From contig JAUYSA010000252.1 in the NCBI GenBank assembly GCA_030696545.1, positions 1-27,828 of the forward strand: a stretch of 27,828 nucleotides of DNA, written 5' to 3'. Origin of the DNA: Hyphomonadaceae bacterium. Lineage in GTDB: Bacteria > Pseudomonadota > Alphaproteobacteria > Caulobacterales > Hyphomonadaceae. Positions 6,226-14,800 of this stretch are shown here, piece after piece (the first letter of the stretch is position 1; each line of letters starts with the position of its first letter). Under the pieces are notes generated by a model. The model was not told the origin of the DNA. It ran no database searches and saw only the letters and a list, made by a program, of their open reading frames with translations. The position numbers and the translations under genes are program-made.

Positions 6226-9200
6226 CTAACTCACGGCCCGAACAAGCGCTTCCTGCTGCTCCGGCGTCATCGCTGCGATCTGTTGGGCCGTGAAGCCGGC
6301 GATCTGCGTCGGAGCGAGCGCGTCTATCTGTTCCACTGACAGGGGAGCGATGGTCGTCGTGCTGAATCCGCTGATCTGCGTTGATGTAAGGCCGCTCAAT
6401 TGCGCGGACGTCATGGACGCGATGCGTGTGTCAGCGAAATTATTGATCTGTGACGACGTGAAGGCGCCCATCTGTGGGCCAGTGATGGCCGAGAACTGCA
6501 CATTGCTGAATGCATTCAGCTCAGTGGACGTAAAGTTGGCAATCTGCTCCGGACCGAACGCTGCTATCTGGCTGGCGGTCAGCGCCGCCACCTGCGCGGT
6601 GCTCATCGCGCGCAGTTGAACCCGCACCAGCCCGGCAAGTTGCGTCGCCGTCATCGCTGCGACCTCGTCCGTCGAGAAATATCCGATTCCGGTCGAGCTG
6701 ATAGCGCCAATCTGCGTCGCCTTCAGGCCCGCGATCTGCGTAATGGTGAGCTGCTCGATGGCTGTCGTCGTCATTCCAGCGAGCGCGGTGGACGCAAGTG
6801 ATCCGACCTGGATCGACGACAGGGCAGCGAACTGCGTCAGCGCCAGCGCGCCAACCTGCTCTGCTGTGAGACCGCTGATGAGGTCTGCCGAAAGAGCAGC
6901 AACCTGCGTGGTCGAGAAGACTGCAATCTGATCGGTCGTCAAGGCGGACATCCATGTCGGCGTCAGGCCGGCGCCGGAAAGCTGCGTCGCCGTCAGCGCC
7001 ATCAGGTCAGCTGCCGGCAAGGCCGCGATTGCCGTTAATGACATCGCAGCGATCCGCGTGACGCCGAGCGCCATGAACTGGCTAGTCGAAAGCGCAGCGG
7101 CTTGGCCTGCTGAAAGCCCGCCGACGGCCGTATTCGACAGGGCGGCGATCTGTGTCGTGTTGAAACCTGCAACCGTGGTCGTCGTCAGGCTTTGCACCTG
7201 CGTGGCTGAGAGCCCGGAAACCTGCGTTGTCGTGAAGCCGTTGAGCTGCGTCGCACTGAAAGCAGACATTTGCGTGGTACTCAGCGCGCCGATCTGTGTC
7301 GCTGTGAGGCTTGCGAACTGGGTTGACGTCAGCACGCCGACTTCTGTGGATGCAAGATTGCCGACGGCCGTAGTCGACAAGGCCGCGATCTGGATGGACA
7401 GCAAAGACTGGGTCTGCGTGGTCGTAAGTCCGGCGATATCTTCCGCTTCAAGTCCGCCTACACCGCTGGTCGACAAGCTACGTAGCTGCGTGGTGCTAAG
7501 CCCCGCAACGTCAGATGGCGCAAGTGCGCCCACTTGCGTCGAGGTAAGCGCCGCAAGTTGTGTCGTGGACAGCGCCGCCAGCCTGCCGCCAGACAGCGCC
7601 GCGATGCCGGTCGTTGAAATGCTGGCGATCTGAGTTGCGGTGAACGCGGAAAGTTGCGTTGTTTCAAGGCCGCCGAGCTGGTCCTGGTTCAGTCCCGACA
7701 CGGCGCTAGCGGAAAGCGCAGCGAGCCCGCTGTTGCTGAGCACCGCGATATCGCCAACCTCCAGCATGGCCACTTGCGTCGGCGTTAAACCTGCCAGCGC
7801 GCCGATTGAAAGGGCGCTCATCTGTGTGGTCGATAACGCCTGTATGTCGGTTGTGCTGAGAGCAGCGACTTGATACGCCGTAAGCCCCTTGATCTGCGTC
7901 GTCGAAAGCGCTCCGAGGATTGTCGATCCTAGCGCGGCGACTGACGTGGCGCCAAGACGCGAGAGCTGCGTTGCGTCTAGCGACAGGATCTGCGACGCCG
8001 CAAACGCGCCAGTCTGATCAGCGCTCAGCGCCGCGAACTGCGTAGCTGTCAGGGCGGAAATCTGTGTCGTTGATAGCAGCGCGATCTGCGTGGTCAGCAA
8101 GCCGCTAACGGCGCTGGCTGTCAGCAACGGAAGCTGTGTCGTTCCAAGTGCAGCGATCTGGTCGGCCGAGAAGGCCGCCATCTGAGCGGCCGTAATCCCC
8201 TGCGACTGCGTAGAGGTTAGGCTAACCACTTGTGTCGCGCTCAAGCCCGGGATGTGCGTAACCGCGAGACCGCCGATCTGGCTCGATGTGAGGCCTGTCA
8301 ACTGGGTCGTCGTCAGATTGACGATGTCTTCCAGTTCGAGGCCGGAGATCGCCGTAGTGGAGAAGCCTGCGATCTGAGTTGGAGCAAGCGCGCCAAGCTG
8401 CTCGGGTGATAACAACGACGCCTGTGTCGAGGACAGCTGGCCCAGCTGCGCCGCGGACAACGCCGCCATCTGCGACACTGACAGCACGCCGATCTGTTCA
8501 GCCGAAAGCGACGCGATGGCCGAGGATGACAACCCTTTCACCTGCGTCGGCGAAAGGTCCGCCATCTGGAAGATCGACAGGGCGCCGATCTGCGTTGTGG
8601 TGAAGCCACCGATCATCGTCGAACTCAACGCCTCGAACTGCTCAAGGCTGAGCGCGGATATCTGCGTGGTCGAAAGGCCCGCAGCCTGCGTCGCTGCCAG
8701 ACCGGCGACCTGGGTTGTTGAAAGGGCTGCGATCTGTTCAAGGCTGAACAGGCCAAGACCTGTCGTGCTGAAGCCGCGTAGCTGTGTCGTGCTCAACGCT
8801 GCAATCTGCGTGGATGAAATCGATGCGATCTGCGTTTCGCTGAAAACGCGCAGCTGTGTCGCGCCGAGGCCAGCTAGCTGCGTGCTAGACAGAGCGCCGA
8901 TCTGCGCTGGTTCCAGCGAGCCAATCGCTGTCGTGGTCAACGCGCCAACCTGCGTGGATGAGAGTGCTGCCATCTGTTCCGCCGAAAGCGCGGCGATTGC
9001 ATCCGCACTGAAGCCTTTGACCTGCGCTGCCGAGAACGCGCCGACCTGTGTTGTCGTAAGCGCGGCAAGGCGATCCACAGCCAGCGCGCCGACACTTGAT
9101 ACTGTGAAACCTTTCAGTTGCGTCGTTGAAAGCAGCGGTATCTGGTCGGCAGTCAGCGCGGCCACCTGCGTGGCCGCCAAGGCGCCAATTCCCGTCGAGG

Positions 9201-11565
9201 TAAGTCCGCCAAGCTGGGACGCGCTGAGAGCCGCAATCTGCGTCGCGCCAAGGCCGGCAAAGTGCGTGGCAGTCAGGCTCGCAACATGCGAATTGGTCAG
9301 CCCGCCGATCTGTGTGACGTCAAACAGTCCCATATCGGTCGCGGAGAACCCGAGAATCTGTGTGACGGACAGACCACCCAGCTGGGCGCTCGATAGCGCG
9401 GCAAGCTGTGTGGATGTCAGCGCATCAAGCTGCGTGCCGCTGAGGCCACCCAGCTGCGATGCACTGAAGCCGGAAATGTCCTGGCTCTCAAAGCCCGTGA
9501 TCGCCGTGGTCGTGAGTTTCGCAATCTGCGTTGCCGAAAGACTGGCGACCTGCACATCGGACAACGCCGTGATCTGCGTCGCAGCAAGGCCGCGCAACTG
9601 GGTTGTCGCCATCGCAGCGATCTGCGTTTCGGTAATTGCGCCAAGTTGGCCGGCGGAGAGGCTCGCAAGCGAAAGACCCTTCACCTGCGTGGTGGTCAGT
9701 GTCGCGACCTGCTCAGGCGTGAGCCCGGCGATCTGTGTCGCCCTGAAGGCTGCCAATGCACTCGACGACAAGGCTGCGACTTGAGTGGAAGCAAGGCTGC
9801 CAACCTGGGTTGATGATAGGCCGCCGACCTGTGCAGCGCCAAAGGCGCCGACTTGTTCGGGCGACAGCGCCGCGAGCTGTTCACTCGAAAACGTAGACAT
9901 GGCTGCGGCCGACAGTGCGGCAATCTGCGTGTGCGCAAGACTGGACACCTGCGCCGTTGATAGGCCTGCCATTTGCGTCGAGCCGAACCCGACGATTGCG
10001 GTCGATGTCAGCGCCTGCAAGTGAGTGCTGGAGAAAGCAGCAAGATGATCGCCGGTAAGACCCGCCGCCTGCCCGGCGGTGAAAGCCGATAGTTGCGCCG
10101 CTGAGAATTTAGCGAGCTGCGCCGCATCAATCGCACCGATCTGAGCTCTCGAAAGACCTTTGATTTGCGCCACGCCAAGAGATGCGACCTGATCGTTTGT
10201 CAGCGCGTTCAGCTGGTCTGCGCTCAGCGCGCCAACGACCGCCGGAGCCAGAACGGAAACTTGCGCGCCGTTCAGGCTCGCCACCTGCGTAGCGGACATG
10301 GCCGCCACCTGCTTGGCGGTCAAAACAGAAATCACGCCGTTCGACATCGCGCCAAGCTGCGCCGGTGTCAGCGCGGCAACCTGCTGCGGCGCGAACGACT
10401 TGATTTGTGTAGCCGTGAAGCCTGCAACCTGGACAGGATCAAGCGAGGCGATCTGATCCTGCGAAATCCCACGCAGCTGTGCAATGCCAAGCGCGCCGAT
10501 CTGGCTTGCCGACAGCGCGCCGAGCTGATCAGCGCCAAGCGAAGAGATCTGCGCCGAGGTCAGCCCGGAAAGCTGCACTTTGCTGAAGCCAGATATCTGC
10601 GTGGCTGTCAGGGCGGCGGCCTGCGTCGTCGACATCGCCCCCACATGCGCGGCCGTCAGGCCCTTCATCTGCGTGGCCGTTATCGAGCTCAGCTGGTCAG
10701 TACTCAGCGCCGCGATCTGGCTCACGCCGAGCGCGGTCAGGTGCGTCGATGCAAGAACCGAAAACTCCGTCGCATCCAGCGTGGCGATCTGTGTCGATGT
10801 CATTCCGCGGACTTGTGTTGCCTGAAAGCCCGCGATCTTCTGGCTGGACAGCGCTTCGAACTGGGTAACGCTGAGCACACCGATCGATGCCGTCGAAAGC
10901 CCCCTCACCTGGGCTACGCTCAGCATCCCAACCTGCGTCGTCGTCAGCGAGCGCACTTGCGTCACGGAGAAAGAGCCAAGCTGCAAGGCGGTGAAGCCAC
11001 CCATCTGCGTCGCTGTCAGCGCCGACAGCTGCGTGCCGGATAACCCGCGAAGCTGTGGCGAAGTGAGGCCGGCAAGTTGACTGCCTGACAGCGCGCCCAA
11101 TTGCGTCTCAGACAATGCGCCAATGTCGGCGGCTGTAAGCCCGCGCAGCTGCGACGTGCTGAGCGCTGACATCTGCGTCGCCGACAGAACCGCCAGTTGC
11201 TGCTGCGACAGTGCGGTCAGATCGGCTGCCGTCACGCCGCGCAATTGCCCGGCGGTCAGCACAGCAATGTCTTCAGGATCAAACGCCGAAAACTGCGCCG
11301 CACTGAGCGCCAGCAATTGCGCCGAATTGAAAACCACCTGGCTGGGCGACAGCGCTGCGATCTGCGCCCGGCTGAGCGCCGCAACCTGCCTGGTCGAAAG
11401 CTGGCCCAGCTGGGTGGAGGTAAAATCCGAAATGCCGGTCGAGGTAAAAGCCGCCACCTGGGCGGACGACAGGGCCGCAATGTCAGCCCGCGTCAGCGAC
11501 TGGATCGCATCGCGCGACATGGCGGCGATCTGGCCCGAGTTGTAGGAGGCTATGAACGACACCAT
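6226..11565 (-). CDS. Giant octapeptide-repeat protein of unknown function (about 221 tandem octads)
   Basis: The protein has 1779 residues and I do not recognise a named family. From about residue 7 to the end it is one uninterrupted tandem of eight-residue units, [A/G]-[L/F]-[S/T]-x-x-Q-[I/V/L]-x, for example ALSASQIG, GFTATQIK and ALTPAQLG. Only rare register slips occur: a seven-residue unit near the N-terminus, GLSLAS plus LSAGQLG in the middle, and a ten-residue GAGLTPTWMS near the C-terminus. I saw no cysteine and one tryptophan; lysine and arginine are sparse. There is no signal peptide, membrane segment or RTX repeat. The first and last octads are more charged, like caps of a solenoid. 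The ATG at 11565 has only a distant GGGAGGG (about 13 bases away). The frame stays open for 5.3 kb with varied codons, which argues for selection. It lies downstream of the autotransporter on the same strand. A long rod-like adhesin or scaffold is possible but unproven. Confidence 0.85.
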   Translation of the reverse strand: MVSFIASYNSGQIAAMSRDAIQSLTRADIAALSSAQVAAFTSTGISDFTSTQLGQLSTRQVAALSRAQIAALSPSQVVFNSAQLLALSAAQFSAFDPEDIAVLTAGQLRGVTAADLTALSQQQLAVLSATQMSALSTSQLRGLTAADIGALSETQLGALSGSQLAGLTSPQLRGLSGTQLSALTATQMGGFTALQLGSFSVTQVRSLTTTQVGMLSVAQVRGLSTASIGVLSVTQFEALSSQKIAGFQATQVRGMTSTQIATLDATEFSVLASTHLTALGVSQIAALSTDQLSSITATQMKGLTAAHVGAMSTTQAAALTATQISGFSKVQLSGLTSAQISSLGADQLGALSASQIGALGIAQLRGISQDQIASLDPVQVAGFTATQIKSFAPQQVAALTPAQLGAMSNGVISVLTAKQVAAMSATQVASLNGAQVSVLAPAVVGALSADQLNALTNDQVASLGVAQIKGLSRAQIGAIDAAQLAKFSAAQLSAFTAGQAAGLTGDHLAAFSSTHLQALTSTAIVGFGSTQMAGLSTAQVSSLAHTQIAALSAAAMSTFSSEQLAALSPEQVGAFGAAQVGGLSSTQVGSLASTQVAALSSSALAAFRATQIAGLTPEQVATLTTTQVKGLSLASLSAGQLGAITETQIAAMATTQLRGLAATQITALSDVQVASLSATQIAKLTTTAITGFESQDISGFSASQLGGLSGTQLDALTSTQLAALSSAQLGGLSVTQILGFSATDMGLFDVTQIGGLTNSHVASLTATHFAGLGATQIAALSASQLGGLTSTGIGALAATQVAALTADQIPLLSTTQLKGFTVSSVGALAVDRLAALTTTQVGAFSAAQVKGFSADAIAALSAEQMAALSSTQVGALTTTAIGSLEPAQIGALSSTQLAGLGATQLRVFSETQIASISSTQIAALSTTQLRGFSTTGLGLFSLEQIAALSTTQVAGLAATQAAGLSTTQISALSLEQFEALSSTMIGGFTTTQIGALSIFQMADLSPTQVKGLSSSAIASLSAEQIGVLSVSQMAALSAAQLGQLSSTQASLLSPEQLGALAPTQIAGFSTTAISGLELEDIVNLTTTQLTGLTSSQIGGLAVTHIPGLSATQVVSLTSTQSQGITAAQMAAFSADQIAALGTTQLPLLTASAVSGLLTTQIALLSTTQISALTATQFAALSADQTGAFAASQILSLDATQLSRLGATSVAALGSTILGALSTTQIKGLTAYQVAALSTTDIQALSTTQMSALSIGALAGLTPTQVAMLEVGDIAVLSNSGLAALSASAVSGLNQDQLGGLETTQLSAFTATQIASISTTGIAALSGGRLAALSTTQLAALTSTQVGALAPSDVAGLSTTQLRSLSTSGVGGLEAEDIAGLTTTQTQSLLSIQIAALSTTAVGNLASTEVGVLTSTQFASLTATQIGALSTTQMSAFSATQLNGFTTTQVSGLSATQVQSLTTTTVAGFNTTQIAALSNTAVGGLSAGQAAALSTSQFMALGVTRIAAMSLTAIAALPAADLMALTATQLSGAGLTPTWMSALTTDQIAVFSTTQVAALSADLISGLTAEQVGALALTQFAALSSIQVGSLASTALAGMTTTAIEQLTITQIAGLKATQIGAISSTGIGYFSTDEVAAMTATQLAGLVRVQLRAMSTAQVAALTASQIAAFGPEQIANFTSTELNAFSNVQFSAITGPQMGAFTSSQINNFADTRIASMTSAQLSGLTSTQISGFSTTTIAPLSVEQIDALAPTQIAGFTAQQIAAMTPEQQEALVRAVS
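6240..11547 (-). repeat. 24-bp coding repeat array (about 221 units)
   Basis: On the minus strand the DNA has a 24-base period that encodes the octads of the giant repeat protein. Individual units differ at many third positions and at the variable residues, so this is an old, diverged array rather than a recent expansion. Because 24 is a multiple of three, opposite-strand frames also stay open for long runs. A few units carry an acidic variant (see findings). Confidence 0.9.
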
Positions 11566-11656
11566 ACCGACGGTTCAGCCCTCCCAGAGGCGGACCTCCG
11601 CCACACCTTCGCCTGCGCACACGCGCTCGCTCACGCGAAGCAAGAACGAGGCCACG

Positions 11657-11676
11657 CGTTAACGAAGAATATTCTT
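11657..11676. promoter_or_regulatory. Two abutting palindromes in the AT-rich leader of the octad gene
   Basis: CGTTAACG (11657-11664) is followed directly by AAGAATATTCTT (11665-11676); both are perfect palindromes. They sit in the only AT-rich patch between the autotransporter and the octad gene, about 92-111 bases before the ATG at 11565. On the minus strand the neighbouring sequence reads TTTTTATAAGAATATT, which could supply a -10 element. The patch is a reasonable promoter or operator candidate; no regulator is identified. Confidence 0.4.
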
Positions 11677-11790
11677 ATAAAAACAATGCGTTGAATCGTT
11701 TAGCCGTCGCCCGCGCACTGCACATATTGCCGACCGGCAAGACAGCCATGCGGGTCCGGTCCACGACACGTGAGGTCGGGTGGGCGAAAT

Positions 11791-11820
11791 ACCCATGCGC
11801 CGTATGAGCGGCGCATGGGT
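11791..11820 (-). terminator. Hairpin downstream of the autotransporter gene
   Basis: A perfect 12-base inverted repeat, ACCCATGCGCCG and CGGCGCATGGGT, with a six-base loop TATGAG, begins 28 bases after the autotransporter stop (11848). On the minus strand it is followed by ATTTCG, so it lacks a long T tract and may be a weak or Rho-assisted terminator, or a 3' end stabiliser. It separates the autotransporter from the octad gene. The remaining bases of 11566-11847 hold no gene that I can support. Confidence 0.7.
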
Positions 11821-11847
11821 CTCCGGGAGGTTCCGGAGGTTCCGCCG

Positions 11848-14800
11848 CTAGAAACGGGCGGAGAAACGGGTGTTGAGATAATCTTGGCGCGTATCGGGCG
11901 CGATGACGCCGGAATAGCCAACGGAGAGTTCCATCGCCGGGCCGATCGCATAGCTGAACCCGGCATCTACCAGGAGACTATCGCTATCAACCGTGGCGCC
12001 CGAAACGAGGAAATCAGGGGAGCCAGACGTGAAGGCGCCGTTGAAATCTCCCGCGCGATCACCCTCCGCATGACGCCAGGCAGCGGACGCCATCGGCCGG
12101 AACTGCCAGTCCGCCGGACCCTGCAGGCGCGCGCCGACAGTGGTGAAAGTGACTTCGCGCTCCGTGCCATCAACTTCGAGACCCAGCACCCCGTCTTCTT
12201 CAAAGCCGTCTGTTTCAAGCTTCATCTTGGCGATGCCAACAAAAGGCTCGAACGCGAGGCCGGCGATATCCGACTTAAAGGCGATCTCGCCGAACACCTG
12301 GCTCTCGCTTGCGTCGTATTCCGCGAACGATGCCTGCGCGACACCCGGGAAGACGATCGCACGAGCAGTCGTGAGCTTCGACTCCGACATTTCAGCACCG
12401 AGCTTGGCCTTGATGACGCCAGAATCAAACGTGGCAAACACCGTACCTCGCGTGCTCTCCGCTGTAACGTCACTGCTACGCGCATCAACGTCGATGTCCG
12501 AGCGTATATACGCCCCCGACGCGCCAATCGATAGGGCGCCAAACGATAGCTGCCCCCCACCCGTCATGCCGGCAGAGTTGGAATCAACCTCTCCATAGCC
12601 CTTGGTCGTATCTTTCTCGATTGTGGACTCTTCCGCTGTCGCCTCGAGCCAGATCTGGTTCCCAGCAAGATTGGACATCCGCTCGAGTATCTGGCGGCGG
12701 TAATTGCTGGCTTCGTTGATCAGCACGGTCGATGCGCTGCCATGCACTTCGCCAGAAAGCGCGTCATAGCCTGCACGCAGGCCAGCATCGCTCTGGGCAA
12801 CCAGTGCGTTGTAAACGGGAGCCCCATCACCCGCCGCCTCTGCCGCCGTGCCAATGGCGAACTGGTTCGTGTTCTGCGCAAGAGCGTTGAACGCAATATC
12901 GTTGCGGATCAGCTGAAGACGCAGACGCGAAGGCTCATAAACAAGCCGCGGATCAAGCAGCGCCATGTTCGAGCTGACATCGCTCTCGGCAAACGTTCCG
13001 ACGATCCCGCCGTCCGCGTTGATGATCGTGTACTCATTCGCGCGCTGGTAGAGATCGATGGACCCTTGCGGATCAACTTCCAGAATGGCGCCGTTCTCGA
13101 TCGTCACCACGCCGGTAGCATCGATGCGGTCATTCACGGGAGACAGGCTTGGATTGACTTCGATCTGCAGTGTCGAGCCGGAAGACAGCGTCAGCGGGCC
13201 GCCGACATTGAGAATGCCTGGCGAATTACCCGGCGCCAGCGTCGCGTTGCGCCTGATCAGGATAGAGCCGTTGATCGTGCCAGACCCGCCGAGGATCGAG
13301 CCGTCATTGACCGTCACCGCCGAGGTGATGGAGCCGTTCACCGACAGCTTGCCGCCCTCCACTGATGTCGGGCCGGTGTAGGTATTGACGCCCGTGAGGT
13401 TGATCGATCCGCCGCCCGCGATGATCAGCGAACCATTGCCGGTAAGCGAACCACCGAACGTGCTGGTTGCGCCCTCCTCCTGATTGATCGTCAGCTCACC
13501 CTCGTCGATATTGACGGTCGAGCCCGAGGACCCGTTCAGACCGCCGACAGTCTGCTCGCCGCCGGACAGATCGATCTCGCCCTCGTCACCGAGGTTGAGA
13601 TCGCCCTCAGCCGCCAGCTGCGTGATCTTCAGCGTGCCAGCCTGGATCGACGTGGTGCCGCTGAATGAATACAGTCCATCCAGCGTCACCTTGCCTGCGC
13701 CCAGCTTGACCAGCGAGCCATCGCCAGAAAGAGCGCCCGCGAACAGGTAGTCGTCGGAGCGGTTGAACACGAGCGTGCCGTTGGCGATGATATCACCCAC
13801 GAGCGTGCCCGTTGTTCCCCCAGCACCGATCTGCAGGATGGCGCCGTCTTCGATCGTCGCATCGCCCGATGCCGCGCCTGTCAGGATAAGTGCACCAGCG
13901 TTTGCGTTGATTTCCGCGACATCGACCTGGCCGCTCTGGACCCAGTAGCCGGCGTCCACGTTCAGCACTTCGAAATTGACGATATCGCCGACCCCCTGCG
14001 AGGACGTGATGGCGTTCACCGTGCCGCTGAGGTTCAAGGTATCGACGCCGCCCTGCCCATCAACCGAGCCGACAATGATGCTGCCCGTGAACAGGTTGAG
14101 CGTCTCGTCGACAACATCATCCGAAAAGGTAATCGCAGAGCCGACCACGCCGGACTGAGAAAGTCCGCCGATGATCGTGCCGTAATTGTTGATCGTGACG
14201 CTGCCGCCAGTGGTCGCGCTAACCTGGATCGCGGCGCCGGTCGCGGAGCCGATATCGGCGCCCGTGGTTTCGATGCGGCCACGGTTGGTGATTGTCGTTG
14301 AGCCCGTGCCGGTCACAGCCAACAACCCGCCATCGCGCGCCAGAATGGAAGCGCCCGCCGATAGATCAACAGTGACGTCGCTCTCATTCAGCGCAATAAG
14401 GCTTGCGCCCGTGCCATTCTCCGCCGTGGTTGCGCCGGTAAGGTTGATATCCATCAGCCCGTTGTCCATCACGACACCAATGGCGTTCATCCCCTCGCCC
14501 ATGTTGGTGGCATTGCGACTGTTCAGCGTAGCGTCTTCAAACGCGATGATGGTGATAGCCTGATTGCCCTCACCTAGCACGGTGGCGTCGTTGCTGGTCA
14601 CTGTGACCGAGCCGCCGCGGCTGGCTGCTTCGATCGCGTCAGCGAAGAAAAGCTCACGTCCGTTATACGCGCCATCAACGTCGGGCAGATAAAGGGCGTC
14701 GCCATGCGTGGTGATATCATCAGATGTTATAACGACGTCACCGGTCGCGCCGGTGGTCGTGATTCCGAGACCCCCGTCGCCAAACGTCTCAATGTACCCG

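Noticed and set aside
8516..9784. Long plus-strand open frames inside the octad gene (up to 422 codons, with repeated Ile-Cys-Val patterns)
   Set aside because: They are the antisense reading of a 24-base coding repeat. Because the period is a multiple of three, stops are missing in the same phase in every unit. The peptides are cysteine-rich and unlike any protein family, and there are no RBS sites.
6226..11565. Sequencing or assembly artefact as the cause of the long repeat
   Set aside because: Units differ from each other at many positions, the frame is intact throughout, and charged units mark both ends. A collapsed or duplicated assembly would give near-identical copies.
11659..11673. 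CtrA-type site (TTAA-N7-TTAA) before the octad gene
   Set aside because: The second half reads TATT rather than TTAA, with three mismatches, so it does not support a CtrA call.
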